Source: Candidatus Leucobacter sulfamidivorax
GTDB taxonomy: Bacteria; Actinomycetota; Actinomycetes; Actinomycetales; Microbacteriaceae
Direction: 5' to 3'
DNA: 64,000 nt
Assembly: GCA_016771945.1 (NCBI GenBank)
Contig: QZLF01000002.1
Coordinates: 124,001 to 188,000 of the forward strand
A model generated the notes under the pieces. That model was not told the DNA's origin, did no database searches, and worked only from the letters and a program-made list of their open reading frames with translations. Shown piece by piece: positions 59,461-64,000 of the stretch. Every line of letters begins with the position of its first letter. The first letter of the stretch is position 1. A program made the translations under genes and the position numbers.

Positions 59461-59851
59461 TGCCGGAGCCGAACGCACGCTCGACGCCTGGCTTGCCGGG
59501 CTCATGGAGGGGAAGATCCACATTCAGGATCTTCCCCTCTGTGTTGCCGCATGGTTCCATGCCGGCGAAGCGTACGGGCGTGCAGCACGGCAACTCGAAA
59601 TCGACCACGCCAACCATCAAGCCGATCTGTTCTACATGCAGGCGATGACCCCGAAAGAGCGGCAGCAGGAGTACCAGCGCCGCCTCGAAAACCACTTCCA
59701 ACGCGAGAACGACCTGTTCTTCGCGGACCCCGTTGACACCGGTACACCGCCGGACCTTGAAGGAGCAGCCGATGGGCACACCCCTGAACGAAGCCCTCAC
59801 TCGGGCGCACGAGATCCTCGCCCGATTCACCGTCCAGACCTCGCGGCATGA
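59441..59851 (+). CDS. Hypothetical protein of the element
   Basis: Encodes 136 residues and overlaps the ParB-like gene by 20 bp and the next gene by 80 bp. The first 100 residues (LDAWLAGLMEGKIHIQDLPLCVAAWFHAGEAYGRAARQLEIDHANHQADLFYMQAM) are helical and look genuine. The last 35 residues are the out-of-frame start of the DUF3631 gene and may be incidental. No family recognised. Confidence 0.55.
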   Translation: MARRQVSAGAERTLDAWLAGLMEGKIHIQDLPLCVAAWFHAGEAYGRAARQLEIDHANHQADLFYMQAMTPKERQQEYQRRLENHFQRENDLFFADPVDTGTPPDLEGAADGHTPERSPHSGARDPRPIHRPDLAA

Positions 59852-61136
59852 ATACGTCGCGATCACGTTGTGGGCGGCGTACACGCACGCGCAGACCGTG
59901 TTCGACTTCGCACCCCGCCTCCTCATCACGTCCGCGGAGAAACGCTCCGGGAAGTCGAGAACGATGGAGGTCGTCGCGAAGCTCTCCGCGCACCCCCTGA
60001 TCGCGGCGAACGCGACGGTGCCCGCGATCTTCCGCTCCCTCGACAACCCCCGCACCCTGTTCTTGGACGAGGCCGACACGATCTTCGGCACCAAGATCAA
60101 AGCGGAGCAGAATGAGGATCTTCGCGGGCTCCTCAACGCTGGGTTCCAGCGGGGAACTCCCGTGATTCGCACTGTCGGCCCCTCGCATGTTCCGACCGAG
60201 TTCCAGGTGTTCGCCCCGGCGTGCTTGGCCGCGATCGGGCGACTCCCCGACACGATCGCGGACCGGGCAGTGAACATTCGGCTTCGCAGGCGGAAGCCCT
60301 CTGAGCGGGTGGAGCAGTACCGCACGAAGCGGAACGACCCCGAGCTCGAGCAGGTGCAGCAGCAGCTCGCCGACGCCGTCACGGAGGTCACTGGGCTGCT
60401 CGAGGTTGCGGACCCGGTCACCCCACTTGAGGACCGCGCCGCGGACCTCTGGGAGCCGCTCCTCGCGATCGCCGACGCCGCCGGGGCCAGTTGGCCCGAC
60501 CGTGCCCGTGCCGCTGCCATGCACCTCACTCGGCAGGCGCTCGAGGAGGATCACGAACAGTCCGAGGGTATCGACCTGCTGACCGATATCGCGCAGGTCC
60601 TCGACTGGGTGAAGAGCGATTTCATTCCGACCGCGGACCTGATCCAGAAGCTGAAGGGAATCGAGGAATCCCCTTGGCGGGAGACCGACCTGAACCCGAG
60701 GAAGCTATCGACATTGTTGAAGTCGTACTCGGTGCACGTCGCCCGGCGGAACAGTGCGAGGGGCTACAAGCGGGCCGCGCTCGAGGATGCTTTCGCACGG
60801 TATCTGCCCGCATATGCGTCCCAAGCGTCACTTCCGTCACTTCCCGCGGAATCATGCGGATCTGACGGTGACGCTTCGGTGACGGGTGACGCTTCTATCC
60901 GTCACCCGTCACCTATCCGTCACCCGGAGAACGGCGGAATCACGCCGATCGTGACGGAAGTGACGGATACGGCACCACTCCGGGCGGGAGCGGCGGAAGA
61001 CGGCACTGTGACAGGTGACCGGTCGGCAGCATGCGCGGTCTGCGGCGAGTCACTCGCGGGCCGTCGAGAAGGCACCATCACCTGTTCTGACGTATGCCGG
61101 AAGCGCCTGTCCAGGCAGTCCAAGGAGGCGTCATGA
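59772..61136 (+). CDS. DUF3631 P-loop ATPase (replication helicase/primase-like)
   Basis: Encodes 454 residues from ATG 59772, with AAGGAG 8 nt upstream. Walker A is SAEKRSGKSR (55-64) and Walker B is LFLDEAD (96-102), followed by ADRAVNIRLRRRKP as arginine-finger region. The DUF3631 domain occupies about residues 150-345. Such proteins in phages and integrative elements are thought to be replication helicases. A short Cys cluster (CAVCGESL ... CSDVCRKRLS) near the C terminus resembles a zinc ribbon. The linker before it is encoded by the dense CGTCAC repeat patch. Confidence 0.8.
   Translation: MGTPLNEALTRAHEILARFTVQTSRHEYVAITLWAAYTHAQTVFDFAPRLLITSAEKRSGKSRTMEVVAKLSAHPLIAANATVPAIFRSLDNPRTLFLDEADTIFGTKIKAEQNEDLRGLLNAGFQRGTPVIRTVGPSHVPTEFQVFAPACLAAIGRLPDTIADRAVNIRLRRRKPSERVEQYRTKRNDPELEQVQQQLADAVTEVTGLLEVADPVTPLEDRAADLWEPLLAIADAAGASWPDRARAAAMHLTRQALEEDHEQSEGIDLLTDIAQVLDWVKSDFIPTADLIQKLKGIEESPWRETDLNPRKLSTLLKSYSVHVARRNSARGYKRAALEDAFARYLPAYASQASLPSLPAESCGSDGDASVTGDASIRHPSPIRHPENGGITPIVTEVTDTAPLRAGAAEDGTVTGDRSAACAVCGESLAGRREGTITCSDVCRKRLSRQSKEAS
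60826..60965. repeat. Ten CGTCAC/GTGACG hexamers in 140 bp inside the DUF3631 gene (origin candidate)
   Basis: CGTCAC is at 60826, 60835, 60900, 60907 and 60918; GTGACG at 60868, 60879, 60886, 60951 and 60960. Several are spaced 7-11 bp apart. They fall in different codon phases, so the protein does not explain them. Repeats inside a replication gene are typical of phage and plasmid origins. Confidence 0.7.
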
Positions 61137-61345
61137 CCAGCAGCAGCAGCCGGCGGGTGTTCCGTGTCGACGCCAAGGCCTCATCCTGGGGCACCACGGA
61201 CGGGCGGCAAGACCCGATCGTGCGTCTCCACCCGAAGGGCGGGAAAGGCACGATCGCGATCGACTACAGCGAGATCCCGAAACTCATCGCGGAACTCGCC
61301 ACCCTCCTCAACGACCACCAGCACCAACCGGAGGACACCGCATGA
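61133..61345 (+). CDS. Small hypothetical protein of the element
   Basis: Encodes 70 residues; AAGGAGG precedes the ATG, which overlaps the DUF3631 stop (ATGA). RRVFRVDAKASSWGTTDGRQDPIVRLHPKGGKGTIAIDYSEIPKLIAELATLL is a small beta-rich unit with a C-terminal helix. No family recognised. Confidence 0.65.
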   Translation: MTSSSSRRVFRVDAKASSWGTTDGRQDPIVRLHPKGGKGTIAIDYSEIPKLIAELATLLNDHQHQPEDTA

Positions 61346-61569
61346 GTACCAGATTCAACGGCCCGAGAGCTAAGAACTATCTCTTCCGCACCCCAGAAGG
61401 TGAACGGTCTGTCATCGCGATCTACGCCGGCCCGAAGAAGCTCGGCTTCATCGAGTACGACACCGCACGCAGGTTCGTCGACCAGATCCACGACCTCTGC
61501 GACGAACACGAACAACAACTCAGGAAGGGGGCGGGCGACGGACCCCCGGAACGATCCACGACCATCTGA
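61342..61569 (+). CDS. Small hypothetical protein of the element
   Basis: Encodes 75 residues, coupled by ATGA to the previous gene. It resembles that gene in plan (short strands, then a helix FVDQIHDLCDEHEQQLRK), which may mean they work together or arose by duplication. A hairpin follows its stop. Confidence 0.62.
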   Translation: MSTRFNGPRAKNYLFRTPEGERSVIAIYAGPKKLGFIEYDTARRFVDQIHDLCDEHEQQLRKGAGDGPPERSTTI

Positions 61570-61592
61570 AGCCCCGGCACACTCCCGGGGCT
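61570..61592 (+). terminator. Hairpin after the small-gene pair
   Basis: AGCCCCGG (61570-61577) pairs with CCGGGGCT (61585-61592) across 7 nt, right after the stop at 61569. No T-run; may be a weak terminator or an mRNA-stabilising stem. Confidence 0.45.
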
Positions 61593-61615
61593 CACCCATT
61601 TCCAGAAGGAGAAAC

Positions 61616-61975
61616 ATGACCACGCCCGACAACATCGCTGAGCGCATCCGCACAGCACAGCAGCACGAAGAGATCGCGGCCCTCAACCGGCTCATGGACG
61701 ACGTCGAACACGAACTCGACAACGACCAGCAGCAAGACACCCGAGACGCGGAAACAGTGGAGGCAGTAGAGGCCCCACCGGCCGAGCTCACTCCCACCGC
61801 GATCGCCAACGCGGCCAGACGCCAACGAGGAGCAACCCGGGACATCCCCGAACCCCTCGACGACAACGCCACCGCCGAGGAAATCGTGGACCGCGTCCGC
61901 TACCACGGCAACCCGCGACCCGAGAAACCCGATATCCACTACCCGCGCCGCTTCATCAACCGGAACCACCGCTAA
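61616..61975 (+). CDS. Hypothetical acidic protein of the element
   Basis: Encodes 119 residues with AGAAGGAGAAAC before the ATG. It is very polar: an N-terminal helix (ERIRTAQQHEEIAALNRLMDDVEHELDND) and an Asp/Glu-rich middle, then a basic end (YHGNPRPEKPDIHYPRRFINRNHR). No domain recognised. The composition suits a nucleic-acid- or protein-binding accessory factor. Confidence 0.58.
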   Translation: MTTPDNIAERIRTAQQHEEIAALNRLMDDVEHELDNDQQQDTRDAETVEAVEAPPAELTPTAIANAARRQRGATRDIPEPLDDNATAEEIVDRVRYHGNPRPEKPDIHYPRRFINRNHR

Positions 61976-61990
61976 CCCGAAAGGACCATC

Positions 61991-62638
61991 ATGACTCTCA
62001 CGACCCAGACCCCCAAGCAGAACACCGCCGCCGACCTCGAAGCCGAACTCGAACACGCCCAGAACGACCGGCAGAGCATTCTCCACCGTCTCGCCACCGT
62101 AAAGCGAGGCCAGGTGCAACCCTCACCCGGGGCTCTCGGCAGAGCCGACGAACGTATCGCGGTACTCGCGGCGAAGCTCGAGATAGCTCGCGACGCCGCC
62201 GCGAACGAGCAGCACCTGCTCCCCACGGAGGAGCAGGTCGAAGAAGCACTCGGCGGCGTCGCAGGTGAACTCGCACGCGCGCGGGCCGCACTCAACGAGG
62301 CCAGCGAAGCCGTCGAGGAAGCCGTCGCGAACCTCAGAATCCGTGACAGCGAGCACAACGACCTCATCACCCGAACCCGGGCCAACCTCAGAAGCATCCG
62401 ACTCCCCGAGACCGGATCCGAACTTAACGACCTCGAACTGGGGTACGCCGAGAACCGTCTTCAGTACGCCGGATGGGACCACGGAACCCTCGACGAACGC
62501 CACGTCGCCTACTTCCTCGGCGCGCTCGGCAAAGCCCCCGCCTACCTCGGCAAGAGCGAAGTATCGAACTTCGTCAGCAGCGTGAACCACGCAGCCGGCA
62601 AGGGAAACTCCTACCTCGCAGAAGCCACCCGACGATAA
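61991..62638 (+). CDS. Coiled-coil protein of the element
   Basis: Encodes 215 residues with GAAAGGA upstream. Residues 12-135 are predicted coiled coil from heptad-like spacing (ADLEAELEHAQNDRQSILHRLATVKRG ... LARARAALNEASEAVEEAVANLRIRD). The C-terminal 80 residues (ELGYAENRLQYAGWDHGTLDERHVAYFLGALGKAPAYLG) are a separate globular part. No family recognised. A strong hairpin follows, closing the rightward run of genes. Confidence 0.6.
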   Translation: MTLTTQTPKQNTAADLEAELEHAQNDRQSILHRLATVKRGQVQPSPGALGRADERIAVLAAKLEIARDAAANEQHLLPTEEQVEEALGGVAGELARARAALNEASEAVEEAVANLRIRDSEHNDLITRTRANLRSIRLPETGSELNDLELGYAENRLQYAGWDHGTLDERHVAYFLGALGKAPAYLGKSEVSNFVSSVNHAAGKGNSYLAEATRR

Positions 62639-62645
62639 CCACCTT

Positions 62646-62677
62646 GGGGGCGGCGCGCCGGGTTGGGCGCCGCCCCC
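62646..62677. terminator. Strong G+C hairpin closing the rightward genes
   Basis: GGGGGCGGCGC (62646-62656) pairs with GCGCCGCCCCC (62667-62677) across a 10-nt loop, 7 bp after the coiled-coil gene stop. It lies before the convergent exonuclease gene and has no T-run. Confidence 0.65.
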
Positions 62678-62787
62678 ATGGGCAAGTTACACCGCATCGT
62701 CCACGAAATGAGCGGTGAGTGCAGGACGCATGGGTACTGGCGTAATGGAGAGGGTGAGCCCACTCGTCAGCGAAAGCGATGATGCCC

Positions 62788-64000
62788 TCAGCCTGAGTGA
62801 GGCCAAGACGATCCCTGGACGACGTGCTCCTCTAGCCATTCCTCACCGACAACAGGAATTCCGTACTTCCTGGCCTGCTGAGCCTTCCCCGAGAGAGAGT
62901 CCGGGTCGGCAGCGACAAGCAGTCTCGTCTTCTTTGTAACCCGCGGGTGTGGCACATACCCGACCGATCGCAGCCGGGACTCCCACTCAGAGCGGTCGAC
63001 ACTCATCTCACCAGTGAGCACAATATGGTCACCAGGCGACAACTCGAATGCCGAGGGCACCCAGTCAGCGCTTTCCGACGCGGCCAACGGCTGACGCGCA
63101 TCCCACTCCGAGGCGGGAATCGCCAACATGTCCGCCACTGCAGTGAGCTCCTGAATCTCTTCCTCCGTCAGCACCCCATCGGACCACGCACGCGACTGCA
63201 AGGCATCAAAATAACGACGATTCAACGCACCCGCGGAAGCCCGCCCCAACCCGAGATGTTCAGCCAGCGATACGAGCTCTCCCGCCTCAGATGCTGAGAT
63301 GACTTGATCCAGAAGGCACCGGTCCAGCGCCTCCAGGTACGACACCTCGGCCCCTTCAGCCTGCACCTCCAGAGGCGGCTCAGTAATCCGCTCCAGGAAG
63401 TGCTGCGGCTCCCCGAACGTCTCCCCGCGAGGCTTCCACGCCACCCCGAGACTCGACAGTGCCGGGAGAGGGAAACTAGTGCCCATCCGGCCAACCTGCG
63501 CCCAATACGCCCCCCACTCGCCCATCTCACGAGTCACCCCAATGTACGCACCGAGCAACTGAGCCGTAGCGAGGGAATCAGCACCAGCCGTGTGAGCATC
63601 AACAAGATCGATACCGAAGTGAGCGCAGCACGAATCCAGCGTGCGCCGCCCCGGCACCCCGAAACTATGGGAGAGCTCCAAAGTGCAAATGTGCGGCCAG
63701 GCGTCACCCGGGTACAGCCCGACAAATGTGAGCTCAGCAACCAGGAAACGAAGATCGAAGTTAGCATTATGCGCCACAAGCGTCCGATCACGAAGCAGAC
63801 TAAGCACATCCGGGACTATGTCCTCAAACCGGGGCGCATCAAGAAGATCCGCCCCCCGTATCCCATGAATCCTCTGCGGCCCGAGGTCACGAACCGGATT
63901 AACTAGCGTCTCCCACCTGCCCGACACAGAGCCGTCATCCTCGACATGGGTGATACCAACCTCGACCACACGGTGATGGTAAGACGGCAAGAGTCCGGTC
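62788..64000 (-). CDS. DnaQ-type 3'-5' exonuclease with C-terminal BRCT domain (start outside window)
   Basis: The frame runs off the right edge: its last visible residues read TGLLPSYHHRVVEVGITHV, the segment just after the DxE motif of DEDDh exonucleases, so the first catalytic motif is outside. Further motifs are HNANFDLRFL and HTAGADSLATAQL (exo II and III regions). About residues 215-300 form a helical TerB-like segment, and the last 75 residues (DHIVLTGEMSVDRSEWESRLRSVGYVPHPRVTKKTRLLVAADPDSLSGKAQQARKYGIPVVGEEWLEEHV) are a BRCT domain. It may process DNA ends or proofread; it may belong to the element or to the chromosome. Confidence 0.85.
   Translation of the reverse strand, partial: TGLLPSYHHRVVEVGITHVEDDGSVSGRWETLVNPVRDLGPQRIHGIRGADLLDAPRFEDIVPDVLSLLRDRTLVAHNANFDLRFLVAELTFVGLYPGDAWPHICTLELSHSFGVPGRRTLDSCCAHFGIDLVDAHTAGADSLATAQLLGAYIGVTREMGEWGAYWAQVGRMGTSFPLPALSSLGVAWKPRGETFGEPQHFLERITEPPLEVQAEGAEVSYLEALDRCLLDQVISASEAGELVSLAEHLGLGRASAGALNRRYFDALQSRAWSDGVLTEEEIQELTAVADMLAIPASEWDARQPLAASESADWVPSAFELSPGDHIVLTGEMSVDRSEWESRLRSVGYVPHPRVTKKTRLLVAADPDSLSGKAQQARKYGIPVVGEEWLEEHVVQGSSWPHSG

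Larger units (their letters stand above)
54810..64000. mobile_element. Integrated genetic element at tRNA-Ser (prophage-, satellite- or ICE-like), right end outside window
   Basis: From the tRNA the order is tyrosine integrase and repressor (reverse), an operator-rich divergent region, a small excisionase-like gene, a run of short coupled genes, a ParB-like protein, a DUF3631 ATPase with a repeat patch, more small genes, and a reverse-strand exonuclease. This is the early-gene layout of temperate phages and actinobacterial integrative elements. No capsid, terminase, portal, conjugation or relaxase gene is visible up to the window end, so the class of element cannot be fixed. Coding sequence looks less G+C-biased than the host genes. 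Confidence 0.8.

Noticed and set aside
60890-60925. Simple protein repeat explaining the CGTCAC patch
   Set aside because: Only short local similarity (IRHPSP/IRHPEN) is seen; the hexamers fall in several codon phases and both orientations.
62715-62939. 74-residue forward frame at the right end
   Set aside because: It mostly overlaps the conserved BRCT end of the exonuclease on the other strand and has no recognisable features.

Overview
The window is high-G+C DNA with actinobacterial signatures: a HAIR (HspR) operator in front of a ClpB-type chaperone gene, a single-chain protocatechuate 4,5-dioxygenase of the kind described in Arthrobacter, many ATGA-coupled operons, and lipoprotein or RbsABC-like transporters. 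I read it as an actinobacterial chromosome, plausibly Microbacteriaceae (Leucobacter-like). The family is an inference from gene style; no phylogenetic marker gene was seen.

Layout. (1) 1-9.7 kb: an amidase tail, an amidohydrolase, a CynX/NimT-type exporter, the lower beta-ketoadipate genes pcaI-pcaJ-pcaF behind two tandem palindromes, an AraC-type regulator, and an SDR with an unusual N-terminal domain divergent from a TetR regulator. (2) 9.9-17.7 kb: a LysR regulator divergent from a complete protocatechuate 4,5-cleavage operon (ligJ-ligK-ligI-fused ligAB-ligC), followed by a translationally coupled aldo/keto reductase and a leaderless ModA-like protein. (3) 18-21.9 kb: an RbsABC-like importer whose ATPase gene carries a frameshift. 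(4) 22-23.7 kb: an AbiE-type toxin-antitoxin pair with a 17-bp inverted repeat over its start codon. (5) 23.8-29.2 kb: a reverse-strand meta-cleavage operon (flavin hydroxylase, extradiol dioxygenase, C-C hydrolase), its divergent IclR regulator, and a PcaR-type IclR regulator. (6) 29.3-45.3 kb: a TMEM175-like channel, then a catabolic block (crotonase, VOC protein, FAH-family protein, amidohydrolase, split FAD/Fe-S dehydrogenase, MalT-SARP hybrid regulator, second RbsABC-like importer, third amidohydrolase) whose substrate I cannot name. (7) 45.5-54.4 kb: ordinary chromosome with clpB, a DUF4143 ATPase preceded by five phased direct repeats, an MFS transporter, two glycosyltransferases and a secreted CHAP-like protein. 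(8) 54.7-64 kb: tRNA-Ser(GGA) with an integrated element at its 3' side: integrase, repressor, operator region, excisionase, many small coupled genes, a ParB-like protein, a DUF3631 ATPase with a dense repeat patch that may be an origin, and a BRCT exonuclease cut by the window end.

How it works together. Regions 2 and 5 are ring-cleavage routes. The lig operon should turn protocatechuate into pyruvate and oxaloacetate. The pcaIJF genes serve the end of the separate 3,4-cleavage (beta-ketoadipate) route, whose upper genes are not in this window. The importers and the three related amidohydrolases suggest uptake and ring or amide hydrolysis of further cyclic compounds. Long hairpins sit in most convergent gene junctions, and two 77-bp copies of a dispersed repeat lie between operons. 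The AbiE pair, the 30-45 kb block and the integrated element look less strongly G+C-biased than the lig and clpB regions by eye, which fits acquisition, but I computed no composition statistics.
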